Numbered from the stretch's first letter, positions 28,524-37,238 are shown. The stretch is DNA of 64,000 nt from Verrucomicrobiota bacterium (GCA_020630975.1 JAHDID010000002.1:62001-126000), one strand, 5' to 3'. The notes: a model not told the origin generated them from the letters alone. Translations and numbers: made by a program.

Positions 28524-29330
28524 TTACTGTGCCTTGGCTTTAGCGGCGGCCTTCGCCTTTGCTTCTTCGCGCCGTTTGATGATGCCTTCGAGCTTTTTCT
28601 TCTCAGCAGCTAGCTGATCCGCTGGGATCTCGCCCGGCGTCACCGTCCCGGGATCGATGGCATCCTCCGCTTTCAGCTCGCGAATCCGGATACTGCGGTA
28701 CCAGACTGGATCGCCGTGATCCTGCAGGCTGAGGTACGCGCCGCGTTTGGTGAGATCGCCGCCGCGAGCTTTGAGCAGCGCCACGTGCTCCGCAAAAGCC
28801 GGATCCGTGTAATCGAAAGCGATCACCTTTTCACCATTCAGCCAGTGCTGGATGACTGTGCCTTTGCAGACGATTTTACCCGTATTCCACTCGCCAGGAG
28901 TCTTGGTGGCATCGTGACTAGGAGCCACTCCGAAGTAGAGCGATGCGGCAGAGGTGCGTGGATTCGCGCCATTCCCATGGCCTTTGTTGTCGAGTATCTG
29001 ATACTCGTACTGAGTCGGGCGATAGTAGATGCCGCTATTCGCCTTCTCGCCGACTTTCCACTCAAAGCGTAGCTCAAAGTCATCCGGCACCTTGTAGGTA
29101 CGAAAAGAAATACCACCACCTCGCTCACTACGAAACATAGAGCCATCCTCCTGCAGCACCCAGTTCCCCTGCTGCTGCCACCCATCGAAGCTAGCGCCAT
29201 CGAAGATCAGGTCAAAGCCGGCAGCCCTTTCCGCTTCCGTCAGCTTATTGGGCTCGGCGAGCGTCAGTATAGGGAAAACGAGCAGCAAGCCTGCATTAGC
29301 GATTAGGCGATAGGTCGATCTTATCATCAT
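28524..29330 (-). CDS. Secreted DUF1080 (3-keto-disaccharide hydrolase-type) protein
   Basis: A 268-residue protein with a signal peptide (about residues 1-25, ANAGLLLVFPILTLAEP). The jelly-roll DUF1080 domain has the usual landmarks: FDLIFDGASFDGWQQQGNW, FELRFEWKVGEKANSGIYYRP, YEYQILDN, and WNTGKIVCKGTVIQHWLNGEKV. DUF1080 proteins are abundant in Planctomycetes and Verrucomicrobia and are linked to degradation of plant or algal sugars. The C-terminus is a Lys/Ala/Glu coiled tail (EEAKAKAAAKAKAQ) not needed by the domain. Confidence 0.88.
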   Translation of the reverse strand: MMIRSTYRLIANAGLLLVFPILTLAEPNKLTEAERAAGFDLIFDGASFDGWQQQGNWVLQEDGSMFRSERGGGISFRTYKVPDDFELRFEWKVGEKANSGIYYRPTQYEYQILDNKGHGNGANPRTSAASLYFGVAPSHDATKTPGEWNTGKIVCKGTVIQHWLNGEKVIAFDYTDPAFAEHVALLKARGGDLTKRGAYLSLQDHGDPVWYRSIRIRELKAEDAIDPGTVTPGEIPADQLAAEKKKLEGIIKRREEAKAKAAAKAKAQ

Positions 29331-29373
29331 ACCATCTGAGATAAGAGACGATCCTCAGTCGATCAATTCACAC

Positions 29374-29400
29374 AAAAACGCCGCGAGGGAACCGCGACGC
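29374..29400 (-). terminator. Intrinsic terminator of the MotA/TolQ-like gene
   Basis: On the minus strand a 7-bp GC-rich stem (29393-29399 with 29379-29385, one G-U pair) is followed directly by five Ts (29378-29374). It lies about 85 bases after the stop of the small membrane-protein gene and before the DUF1080 gene, so it separates the two. Confidence 0.65.
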
Positions 29401-29485
29401 CTTTGCTTTGCTTTGTATTGCTACCTGTTACCACCGGTCCATTGCTGGACCAAAGACTAAATATGAGTGGCAGTCTCATCGACTG

Positions 29486-29818
29486 CTACAGGGTAGACTC
29501 GTCGAGGGTGGGCTTATGCAAAACTTCCTGCTTTTTGGTCCGCTCGATCATTACCAAAGGGATAATGATGGCAGGCAAAACCAAGAGGCTCACCACCGCC
29601 GCACCAAGCGTGGACATGATGCTTAGGCTGATTTTTTCAGCAAGAACCTGGGGATCTTCACCACCTGCCAAACCCATTGTATCGAGAGCCCGTAGTAGGC
29701 TCACGATAGTCGTAAAAATACCAACACCAGGCAATCCACCAAACAGAATCACCGAGATGCACAGAATCGCTCTCCAGATCTTTAGCTTTCGGGCAGTGTG
29801 AAGTCGGTAGCCGCTCAT
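29486..29818 (-). CDS. Small MotA/TolQ/ExbB-like membrane protein
   Basis: About 110 residues from MSGYRLHTARK (29816-29818); the longer frame to 29872 is less likely. Two transmembrane segments (ILCISVILFGGLPGVGIF and TLGAAVVSLLVLPAIIIPL) flank a loop with GLAGGEDPQVLAEKISLSI. The pattern GLPGVGIFTTIVSLLRAL followed by ISLSIMSTLGAAV resembles the proton-channel core of MotA/TolQ/ExbB. It lacks the cytoplasmic N-terminal part of full TolQ, and no exbD/tolR partner is adjacent. The exact role is unknown. Confidence 0.6.
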   Translation of the reverse strand: MSGYRLHTARKLKIWRAILCISVILFGGLPGVGIFTTIVSLLRALDTMGLAGGEDPQVLAEKISLSIMSTLGAAVVSLLVLPAIIIPLVMIERTKKQEVLHKPTLDESTL

Positions 29819-29990
29819 CCATTGGTTTCTGCACGAGCAAACTTCAAAAATCAACAATAGACGGTTCGACAATCATCAATCCACTCAAGCCAAGTCGCAT
29901 TGAATGAGCAGCACCAGCAAGGGTGGCGCGGATTGGCGATTGCTGATCGACCAGTGTTGATTGTTGAAGTCCTCACGGCCTTGCGGCTCA

Positions 29991-31607
29991 TCACCCGACC
30001 GCCTCCACATACCACTCGCCGTGTTCCTCCACGAGCCGATAGAAACAACCATCTTCGTGCTGGATGTCCCACTCGTGGCGCTTCCAATAGGTCGAGCGCT
30101 CCCACCAGTTACCATTAGCCAGGTGCGGCCCGCTACAGTCGAGGATGCGGCCTTTGAAATCGCCAGACGTGATGCGCACGGGGACTCGGCGATGAGCAGT
30201 GCGATTGTACCCTATTGAGTCTGGATTGTACCCTATTGAATGATTTTTGTACCCTATTGAATCGGAGCCGCTAGGCTGCTGCGGACTGGCTAGCTCGACC
30301 TGTACGTGGCGGCGGGGGCGATAGCGGCGTAGCGGCATGCGAGACAGCACCAGCTGCTGCGGACAGTCCGGCGCGCTCGGCTCTAGCTCGGGACGAAATG
30401 GGCGCATCTCAAAGCGGTCTGACCGATGTGTGGGCTGCATACGAGGCACACCAAAGCGCTCACTGCCGAGCAGCGCCTCGACTCGAACCAGAGTCTCGGA
30501 GAGGCGATTGGGGTCTTTCACTCCCGAGGAAAAAAGTTCGTATTGATGCCGCCCAGGCCGCGCAGGTATAGCCCGCAGCGTGGCACCCACGATAGGGGCG
30601 CGGGCCTCGTAGCTCTCCAGGTGCACGCGCAGGATACCGAGCAGCATAGCCACATCGGCACATGGCTCCGGTATGCGGAAGACACGCTGGTAGAGATGGT
30701 CATCGGTCAGGTGTAGCTGCATCTGTAGCTTAGCCGCTACCAGGTAGTCGCCATGTAGCTGCGCGCACAGGCTCTCCAGCATCTGCTCGAGCAGCAGCAC
30801 GAGCGGCTCAGTGCTGCGCAGCTCATACTCCAGCTCGGTCGTAGCCGTGTACTCAGCCTCCGGGCGCACCAGTCGGAGTAGCCGCGTGCTACGGCCACGG
30901 GCACGATCCTGCAGCGTACCCGCCACCTCACCGAGCCGCTCGACCAGAGCCGCTCGGGGAAGCTCTACCAGCTCGCCGAGCGTGCGCAGCCCCCACAGGT
31001 CGAATAACTCACCCATCTGTGGAGTCGGCTCGAGGATAGCCAGTGGCAAGGGATATAGCACCCGCTCGACATCGGCCTGATGCAGCACCAGCACACCGCC
31101 CTCATCAGCATCACGATAGGCGCAAATCCGAGCCGCTAGGGTCGCCAGATCGGGATTCGGCGCGATGCCAATGTAGCCGGTATAGCCGCGCCCGATGAGC
31201 CGCTCATGCAGCTGATGAGCCTGCTGGATCGCCTCCGCCTCGATAGCCGCTACGCCGCGCAGATCGAGCAGGCACAGGCCGAGTGCAGTGTCCTCGTAGT
31301 CAGGGGTAAAGGCATCGGCCAGATCCAGCAGCGTCTCGGTGAGAACCACTTCTTGAGCAGGGCGGCGGTTGAGCAGCTGCAGGTAGTCGCAGCGAGCCTG
31401 AGCCTGCACCGCCGTCATTCCCAGATGCACACCAAACTCCTCCGCCTCGCTAGAGATCTCGAGCACGCGCAGCTTGCCCCGATCGCGCTGCGAGGTAGTG
31501 ACCAGCTCGGCCTCGTCGAGCACCACAGCTGGCTGGTAGCACGCCTCAGGCTGCTGCTGCAGCACAGCCTGTAGCCGGGCTCTAGGAGTGTAGATGGCAG
31601 CGTACAT
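29991..31607 (-). CDS. imuB: ImuB-like Y-family polymerase homologue
   Basis: A 538-residue Y-family protein. The N-terminus (MYAAIYTPRARLQAVLQ) and the palm/finger region follow ImuB; FLAGS: LCLLDLRGVAAIEAEAI replaces the acidic catalytic triad, so it should be non-catalytic and act as the adaptor for the SOS polymerase DnaE2. The C-terminus (ERSTYWKRHEWDIQHEDGCFYRL) matches the ImuB tail domain. About residues 449-468 are an odd insertion of three SIGY-type heptapeptides encoded by a 21-bp DNA repeat. It lies downstream of imuA, 65 bases apart. No dnaE2 gene is in the window. Confidence 0.8.
   Translation of the reverse strand: MYAAIYTPRARLQAVLQQQPEACYQPAVVLDEAELVTTSQRDRGKLRVLEISSEAEEFGVHLGMTAVQAQARCDYLQLLNRRPAQEVVLTETLLDLADAFTPDYEDTALGLCLLDLRGVAAIEAEAIQQAHQLHERLIGRGYTGYIGIAPNPDLATLAARICAYRDADEGGVLVLHQADVERVLYPLPLAILEPTPQMGELFDLWGLRTLGELVELPRAALVERLGEVAGTLQDRARGRSTRLLRLVRPEAEYTATTELEYELRSTEPLVLLLEQMLESLCAQLHGDYLVAAKLQMQLHLTDDHLYQRVFRIPEPCADVAMLLGILRVHLESYEARAPIVGATLRAIPARPGRHQYELFSSGVKDPNRLSETLVRVEALLGSERFGVPRMQPTHRSDRFEMRPFRPELEPSAPDCPQQLVLSRMPLRRYRPRRHVQVELASPQQPSGSDSIGYKNHSIGYNPDSIGYNRTAHRRVPVRITSGDFKGRILDCSGPHLANGNWWERSTYWKRHEWDIQHEDGCFYRLVEEHGEWYVEAVG
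30204..30260. repeat. Three tandem copies of a 21-bp-period motif inside imuB
   Basis: ATTGTACCCTATTGA occurs at 30204-30218 and 30225-30239, and with one change at 30246-30260. Exact spacing is 21 bases, so the reading frame is kept and the coding strand gives SIGYKNH-SIGYNPD-SIGYNRT. The reverse complement, TCAATAGGGTACAAT, recurs at 50255-50269 and 58284-58298, outside genes. Confidence 0.9.
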
Positions 31608-31628
31608 ATTTCTACAAAAGGCAGCGCC

Positions 31629-31655
31629 ATAGGTCGTAGGGCCTATATGACCTAT
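31629..31655. promoter_or_regulatory. Inverted repeat between imuA and imuB
   Basis: ATAGGTC (31629-31635) faces GACCTAT (31649-31655), with further partial pairing inside. It lies just upstream of the imuB start, so it might be an operator or an RNA hairpin affecting imuB translation. There is no T-run. Confidence 0.3.
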
Positions 31656-31672
31656 AACAATGCTGAGACTAG

Positions 31673-32383
31673 CTAGGGCATAGCAAACGGCTCTGGACTA
31701 TCGATAGCAGCTAGCTCCACCCGAGGCCCGCGCAACTGATGACGACGCGCCGCACAGGCGATGAGCGGCTCGGGGGTCAGCAGCACGCAGCTAGCGCCGC
31801 TATCCTCCACTAGGGAGCGGAGCCGTAGCCAACTGGAGCGCGGTATGGCGCGTATCTCGCGAGCGGCATTGTGCTGCAGATCGACGATGGTGCGCGGCAG
31901 ATTGCCATCGCGAAGGATCATATCCGCCACCTGCACGGCCTCCTCGACGCGGCGGCAGCGCGCCCAGAGAAAGGCCCCGTCGACATCGCAGTAGTCAGGC
32001 GGCTCACCCTGCGGACCTGGCAAAGCGGCTTCGCCAAAGATCGGCAAACAAGCTGGATCAAAACTATCCGCACCATCGATCAGCACCAGCCGCTGCCGCT
32101 CCCGTAGCGTGTGCTGCAGCATCTGCGCGACGACCAGCGCACCCGCCGCCATCGACTGCCCAGAGATCTCACACAGCGCTCCGCGCGGCACCCCGCCATC
32201 ATCACTGCCATCGCCACCGCCGCTGGATACAGCTCGATCTAGCCAATCGATGCCGCTCGGTACCATCTCCAGCGGTGTACAGCAGTCGCGATGCGCATCG
32301 GCGAATTTGTCTTTCAACTCGCGGCGTAGCGACTCGATCGTGGCAGGACTGGGGACAGTGGAGTTCAAAATGCAATTGCTCAA
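31673..32383 (-). CDS. imuA: ImuA-like RecA-related protein
   Basis: A 236-residue protein with a degraded RecA-like core: GALCEISGQSMAAGALVVAQMLQ at the P-loop position, then RLVLIDGADSFDPACL and a late LRGPRVEL. It lacks a normal Walker A, as in ImuA proteins that work with ImuB and DnaE2 in damage-induced mutagenesis. The likely start is TTG at 32381-32383; another TTG five codons in is possible. A copy of its first 48 codons and leader sits at 38930-39148. The leader contains a 22-bp palindrome. Confidence 0.7.
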   Translation of the reverse strand: MSNCILNSTVPSPATIESLRRELKDKFADAHRDCCTPLEMVPSGIDWLDRAVSSGGGDGSDDGGVPRGALCEISGQSMAAGALVVAQMLQHTLRERQRLVLIDGADSFDPACLPIFGEAALPGPQGEPPDYCDVDGAFLWARCRRVEEAVQVADMILRDGNLPRTIVDLQHNAAREIRAIPRSSWLRLRSLVEDSGASCVLLTPEPLIACAARRHQLRGPRVELAAIDSPEPFAMP

Positions 32384-32404
32384 AAATACACTTCATTAAA
32401 ATAC

Positions 32405-32426
32405 TGTTCAAATAATTAATTGAACA
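32405..32426. promoter_or_regulatory. 22-bp palindromic operator candidate before imuA
   Basis: The half-sites TGTTCAAATAA and TTAATTGAACA form a palindrome with one mismatched pair, centred 32 bases before the imuA start and about 90 bases before the divergent DUF1549/1553 gene. A copy with one mismatch of its own occurs at 39097-39118. The outer TGTTC...GAACA halves resemble the verrucomicrobial LexA half-sites I recall, but the spacing here is 12 rather than 4 bases. Confidence 0.5.
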
Positions 32427-32505
32427 AATAACCACATATCGCCCTATGAAAGAAAACACTCCGATCACAATTCTGAAAGACTCGTGCAGCGTCATTGGAG
32501 GTATG

Positions 32506-35025
32506 ATGAGAGTCTGCATAGCTATCCTAGCCGGGATCTGGTCTACCTGGGGGCAGACAGCGGATCAACTGAGCCCGTCCGAAGTGCGGTTTTTCGAAGC
32601 AAAGATCCGTCCCGTCCTAGTCCAGCACTGCTACGAGTGCCACTCGATCGAGGCGGACAAGGTGAAGGGCGAGCTACTGCTCGACTCGCGAGTCGCCCTG
32701 CTACTCGGCGGTATCGGCGGCCCAGCGATCGTGCCTGGTCACCCAGAGCAGAGCCTGCTCATCGATGCGCTGCGTCACGTCGATGAGGACATAGCCATGC
32801 CGCCTAAAAAAAGTGGTGGCCAGCTGCCCGATGCCGTCATCGATGACTTCGTCACCTGGATCGAGATGGGCGCACCCGATCCCCGATCCACGCCTACCCA
32901 GCTGCACACCGAGTACGATGCTGAAAAGGCCAAACAGTGGTGGGCCTACCAGCCAGTCCAGACTACCACCACACCCAAAACCGCCGATACCGACTGGCCA
33001 CGCACCGATATCGATCGCTACATACTCGCCTCGCTGGAGCAAAAAGGGCTTCGCCCAGTAGCCGATGCCGATCCTGCTTCACTACTGAGACGCGTCTTCA
33101 TCGATCTGACTGGGCTACCTCCTGGGCCGGATTTTCTAGCTAAATACGAGGCCAATCCAACGCCAGCCGTGTTTGCGAAAATCGTCGATCGACTGCTCGA
33201 CTCTCCCCACTACGGCGAGCGCTGGGGTCGCCATTGGCTAGATGTCGCCCGCTATGCCGAGACCACCGGTCGCGATGTGAATATGACGCTGCCCGAGGCC
33301 TGGCGCTACCGAGACTATGTGGTAAGGGCTTTCGCCGAGGACAAGCCATTCGATACCTTCATTCGCGAGCAGCTAGCGGGCGATCTACTACCTACTACAG
33401 ATGCCACCGATCGAGCCGAGAAACTCACCGCCACAGGCTTTCTAGCGATCGGTCCCAAAGGGCTAAACGAGACCAACCCACGCCAGTTCGCTGTCGAGCT
33501 GGCCGATGAGCAGATCGATGCCACCACCCAGGCCTTCCTCGGCATGACGGTATCCTGCGCTCGCTGCCATGATCACAAATTCGACCCGATCACTCAGACA
33601 GACTACACCGCTCTCGCCGGTATTTTTCTGAGCACCGACACCCGCTTTGGCACTCCCGGCGGGGTGCGTGCCAGAAATGCCACTGACCTGATAGAAGTCG
33701 CCCCCGAAGCCGCTATCGCCACCCTCGGTCGCCAAATGGATCCGCACGACTGGAACCAAAAAGACCGTCAGCGCCAAGCCATCGAAGCCCGCCGCGACGA
33801 GGCCCTGGCATCGCGCCGACGCGGAGCAGGTGGTGGCAGTGGTGGCAATAACATGAGCGGCTTCGACATCGTGCGCATGATGACCCGCTCCAAGCAGCTC
33901 GAAGTCGAGCTGGCCGGCTACTACCCCGACGGGTCATACAAACCGAGAGTGATGGGTGTGGTCGACAAACCGACGACCCTCAGCCACGAGCAGCGCCGCC
34001 ATCTGCGAATGATCGGTGGGCCGAATAGCTCTGCTAGCCAAGGCGAAGGCTTTCACACCATCGGCGATAGCCCATTCTTCTTGCGCGGCGATATCGATAA
34101 AGAGAAATCATCAGTATCGCGTGGATTGCCCGACTTTCTATCGAGCGGCAAAACCATCGTGATCCCTCACGGCCAGAGTGGTCGCAGAGAATTGGCCGAC
34201 TGGATCGCCTCTACCGAAAACACACTCACCAGTCGAGTCATCGTCAATCGCGTGTGGCATTGGCTGTTTGGCCAGGGGCTAGTGCGCACTGTGGACAACT
34301 TTGGTGCCAGTGGCGCAGCGCCATCTCACCCCGAGCTGCTGGATCATCTAGCACAGCAGTTTGTAGACAATGGCTGGAGCATCAAAAGCCTGATCCGAGA
34401 GATCGTCACTAGCCGAGTCTATCAGCTAGGCACCACTCACCACGAGACCAACTACCTAGTCGATCCCGACAATTACCTACTCTGGCGCAGCCACGCACCG
34501 CGACTCGATGCCGAGACGATACGCGACTGTATGCTATCTGCCAGCGGACTACTCGATCGCACCCCGCCAGCAGGATCGATGATCGCTCACGCAGGCGACG
34601 GCCCAGTCGGTGGGCAGCGCTACCAGGTGCTAAAGGAAGAGCAGATCGCCACAGCGACTAGCCACACTCGTAGTCTATACCTACCGATCGCGCGCAATGT
34701 GCAGCCAGAGGTATTGGCGATCTTTGACTTTGCCGAGCCGAGCATCGTCCTCGGAGCTAGAGATACCACCATCGTGCCGCCGCAGGCTCTATTTATGCTG
34801 AATAGCGATTTCGTCCACCAGCAGGCCAGCGAGCTAGCCAGGCGAGTCATGCAAGAGCAGGGATTTGAGCAGCGCTTTTCACTAGCCTGCAGGCTCACTT
34901 GGTGCCGCGAGCCGACACAAGCAGAGTCAGCCGCCGCCCGACGTATAGCCGGAGACGATATCGAAGCCTGGACCAGCCGCTGCCGCGCGTTATTTGCTAG
35001 TGCTGATTTTTTATTTTTGAACTAA
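32506..35025 (+). CDS. DUF1549/DUF1553 (PSCyt1-PSCyt2-PSD1) protein
   Basis: About 840 residues. The start at 32506 is chosen because GGAGG lies five bases upstream and a signal peptide follows (MRVCIAILAGIWSTWG). A PSCyt1 domain has one heme-c motif, CYECH (about residue 45), followed by DUF1549 (RTDIDRYILASLEQKGL, YGERWGRHWLDVARYAET) and DUF1553 (NTLTSRVIVNRVWHWLFGQGLV, HPELLDHLAQQF). Such proteins are exported, expanded in Planctomycetes and Verrucomicrobia, and usually sit next to DUF1501 genes, as here. The activity is not established; a redox role in polysaccharide breakdown is commonly suggested. Confidence 0.88.
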   Translation: MRVCIAILAGIWSTWGQTADQLSPSEVRFFEAKIRPVLVQHCYECHSIEADKVKGELLLDSRVALLLGGIGGPAIVPGHPEQSLLIDALRHVDEDIAMPPKKSGGQLPDAVIDDFVTWIEMGAPDPRSTPTQLHTEYDAEKAKQWWAYQPVQTTTTPKTADTDWPRTDIDRYILASLEQKGLRPVADADPASLLRRVFIDLTGLPPGPDFLAKYEANPTPAVFAKIVDRLLDSPHYGERWGRHWLDVARYAETTGRDVNMTLPEAWRYRDYVVRAFAEDKPFDTFIREQLAGDLLPTTDATDRAEKLTATGFLAIGPKGLNETNPRQFAVELADEQIDATTQAFLGMTVSCARCHDHKFDPITQTDYTALAGIFLSTDTRFGTPGGVRARNATDLIEVAPEAAIATLGRQMDPHDWNQKDRQRQAIEARRDEALASRRRGAGGGSGGNNMSGFDIVRMMTRSKQLEVELAGYYPDGSYKPRVMGVVDKPTTLSHEQRRHLRMIGGPNSSASQGEGFHTIGDSPFFLRGDIDKEKSSVSRGLPDFLSSGKTIVIPHGQSGRRELADWIASTENTLTSRVIVNRVWHWLFGQGLVRTVDNFGASGAAPSHPELLDHLAQQFVDNGWSIKSLIREIVTSRVYQLGTTHHETNYLVDPDNYLLWRSHAPRLDAETIRDCMLSASGLLDRTPPAGSMIAHAGDGPVGGQRYQVLKEEQIATATSHTRSLYLPIARNVQPEVLAIFDFAEPSIVLGARDTTIVPPQALFMLNSDFVHQQASELARRVMQEQGFEQRFSLACRLTWCREPTQAESAAARRIAGDDIEAWTSRCRALFASADFLFLN

Positions 35026-35050
35026 CCAATAGCCCACCCTTATCAAGCAT

Positions 35051-35215
35051 TTGTGTTAATTCGTGTTCATCTGTGTCCATTCGTGTTAAAAAAATAAAAT
35101 GATCAATCAAGAAGCCACCTACGAAATCATCGAATGCGCCATGAGAGTTCAAAATGAGTTGAGAGAGAGTTTTCTTACACAGATTGACACGAATGAACAC
35201 AGATAAACACAAATC
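35051..35215. repeat. Inverted pair of GTGTTCATCTGTG-type dispersed repeats
   Basis: Left arm 35051-35088 reads TTGTGTTAATTCGTGTTCAT and onward on the plus strand; the right arm 35176-35215 has the same kind of sequence on the minus strand. Each arm is itself an internal series of 12-13-base units of the form (A/T)TYGTGTTMAT. Between the arms lies a relic of a GxxExxY gene. The same repeat type occurs at 37239-37416. Confidence 0.65.
35099..35206 (+). pseudogene. N-terminal relic of a GxxExxY-family gene
   Basis: Translation gives NQEATYEIIECAMRVQNEL and then diverges into repeat sequence, ending at TAA 35204-35206 after 35 codons. The helix matches the start of GxxExxY proteins (YxIIGxAMxVHxELGPG), normally about 120-130 residues long. 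Everything after the first 25 residues is missing and the right-hand repeat arm begins inside the frame. It is clearly a remnant. Confidence 0.6.
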
Positions 35216-35256
35216 TGATGGGCTTCGAAAAATATAGTTACTAAAATTTTCTTATC

Positions 35257-36567
35257 ATGAACCGAAGACATTTTCTGAGAAACAGCTCACTGGGGTTTGG
35301 CTGGTTGGGATTCTCGGCATTAGCGGCTAGTGAGATCGCGAAAAAGTCGACCAAACGGGTGATCTTTCTCTGCATGCAGGGAGCCCCCTCTCATATCGAT
35401 ACTTTTGACTACAAACCCAAACTCTCCGCCGACGCTGGCAAACCCGGCCCACGCCCTGGCACACAGCTACTCGGCTCGCGCTGGCAATTTGCTCAGCATG
35501 GGCAGAGTGGCCAATGGATGTCCGAGCTATTTCCCGAGCTGGCTCACTGCGCCGATGATCTCTGCTTTCTCAAAGGTATGCAGACCGATATACCGGCACA
35601 CCCCCAAGCCTACCTACAGATGCACACCGGTAGCTCGCAGTTCGTCAGGCCATCGCTCGGCGCATGGACTCACTATGGACTGGGATCGATGAATGAAAAC
35701 CTACCAGGCTTTGTCACCATCACACCGGCGAGTGGATTTGGCGGTGCGCAAAACTATGGCAGCGCCTTTCTACCAGCCCACCACCAGGGTACCCGCATCG
35801 GCTCGGCCAAGCGCCCCATCGCAGAGGCAAAAGTGCCCAACCTACAGCCACGTACCAGTCCGCAGCGCCAGCGCGCCGAGCTGGATCTGATCCAGGCTTT
35901 CAATCAATCCAAACTAGACCGCGAGCGACACGATCCGCAGGTAGAAGGACTCATCAAAACCTACGAGCTAGGCTACCGCATGCAGACCGAGATGCCCTCG
36001 GTGATGAATACCGATAGCGAATCCACTGCGACCAAAAATCGCTATGGCATGGACGATCCGATGACCCGCGACTTTGGCCAGAAATGCCTACTCGCACGTA
36101 GGCTGGTCGAGTCGGGTGTGCGCTTCGTCGAGGTCAACCATGGCAACTGGGATCACCACCGCGATCTGGGGACCGCACTACCCGCTAGCTGCGCGCAGGT
36201 CGACAAGCCGCTGCGCGGACTGATCACCGATCTCAAAGCCCGCGGCATGCTCGACGATGCCCTGATCATCTGGGGAGGCGAATTCGGCCGCACGCCTCAT
36301 GTCGAGGGCGCCGATGGCCGCGACCACAATGTGAAAGCCTTCACCATGTGGATGGCCGGTGGCGGGGTGAAGGCTGGCTACACCCACGGAGAGACCGATG
36401 ACTATGGCTACCAGGCAGTCTCTGGCAAAGTACCTATCGTCGACTGGCACGCCACCATCCTGCATCTCCTCGGCCTCGATCACGAAGATCTGACCTACAA
36501 CCACGCCGGCCGAAACTTTCGCCTAACTGATGTCAGTGGAAATGTGGTAAAAGAAATCCTCGCATGA
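35257..36567 (+). CDS. Tat-exported DUF1501 protein
   Basis: A 436-residue protein with a twin-arginine signal (NRRHFLRNSSLGFGWLGFSAL). The DUF1501 domain follows: RVIFLCMQGAPSHIDTFDYKP, a RFVEVNHGNWDHHRDL segment, and IWGGEFGRTPHVEG-DGRDHN near the end. It belongs to the alkaline-phosphatase/sulfatase-like fold, with His and Asp residues that could bind metal. It is paired with the DUF1549/1553 gene upstream. Its stop overlaps the start of a response regulator gene (ATGA, 36564-36567), an uncommon coupling. Confidence 0.87.
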   Translation: MNRRHFLRNSSLGFGWLGFSALAASEIAKKSTKRVIFLCMQGAPSHIDTFDYKPKLSADAGKPGPRPGTQLLGSRWQFAQHGQSGQWMSELFPELAHCADDLCFLKGMQTDIPAHPQAYLQMHTGSSQFVRPSLGAWTHYGLGSMNENLPGFVTITPASGFGGAQNYGSAFLPAHHQGTRIGSAKRPIAEAKVPNLQPRTSPQRQRAELDLIQAFNQSKLDRERHDPQVEGLIKTYELGYRMQTEMPSVMNTDSESTATKNRYGMDDPMTRDFGQKCLLARRLVESGVRFVEVNHGNWDHHRDLGTALPASCAQVDKPLRGLITDLKARGMLDDALIIWGGEFGRTPHVEGADGRDHNVKAFTMWMAGGGVKAGYTHGETDDYGYQAVSGKVPIVDWHATILHLLGLDHEDLTYNHAGRNFRLTDVSGNVVKEILA

Positions 36568-37217
36568 GAGTCCTACTGATCGAAGACCACCCGACCATAC
36601 GAGACAGCGTAGCCCGCGCCCTGCGCGACTCAAACTACGCCGTCGATGTAGCGAGCGACGGTCGCGATGGCCTGTGGAAGGCAGAGGACGCCGAGTACGA
36701 TGCCATCATACTCGACCTCATGCTGCCCGTCATGGATGGCTGGCAGGTGCTAAAGAAGCTTCGCGAAACTCGCAGTACCCCAGTGCTCATGCTGACCGCC
36801 CTCGACTCCGTGCAGGACAAAATCCGTGGCCTCGACGAGGGTGCCGACGATTACCTACCCAAGCCATTCGAAATGGATGAGCTAGAGGCAAGACTCCGCG
36901 CCATCATCCGCCGCTCCTCCGGCGAGTCCAAACCCCAGATCACTCTAGGCTCCTACCAGCTCGACCTCAATCAAAAGGCCCTAACCAAAGATGGTGAACC
37001 CATCGCTATTACAGCCCTCGAGTACGCCCTCATCGAATACCTAGCCCTCAACCGCGGCAAAGTCGTCACCCGCACTGCTCTGTATGACCATTTGTTCGAC
37101 GAGGATAATGCCAGCTTCTCTAATACCATCGACGTCCGAGTATCTCGTATCCGCTCAAAACTCGGCAAAGACTTTATCACTACCCATCGAGGCATGGGTT
37201 TCTCCATCGCCAATTAA
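36564..37217 (+). CDS. OmpR/PhoB-family response regulator
   Basis: A 217-residue regulator. The receiver domain has the acidic pair ED at 7-8, the phosphoacceptor D51 in ILDLMLPVMDGW, T/S in LMLTAL and K in YLPKPF (about 101). The C-terminus is an OmpR winged helix (ITALEYALIEYLALNRGKVVTRTALYDHLF, then DVRVSRIRSKLG and HRGMGFSI). The start overlaps the DUF1501 stop by four bases, and a histidine kinase gene follows after 236 bases filled with dispersed repeats. The target genes are probably the neighbouring export/catabolism genes. Confidence 0.92.
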   Translation: MRVLLIEDHPTIRDSVARALRDSNYAVDVASDGRDGLWKAEDAEYDAIILDLMLPVMDGWQVLKKLRETRSTPVLMLTALDSVQDKIRGLDEGADDYLPKPFEMDELEARLRAIIRRSSGESKPQITLGSYQLDLNQKALTKDGEPIAITALEYALIEYLALNRGKVVTRTALYDHLFDEDNASFSNTIDVRVSRIRSKLGKDFITTHRGMGFSIAN

Positions 37218-37238
37218 AAGACCATCACAAAGCCTATC

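Noticed and set aside
30204-30260. CRISPR-like array
   Set aside because: Three 15-bp units with 6-bp spacers inside a coding frame are far too short; no cas genes are present.
32405-32426. Standard verrucomicrobial LexA box (TGTTC-N4-GAACA as recalled)
   Set aside because: The half-sites fit, but the spacing is 12 bases; I therefore call it only a palindromic operator candidate.
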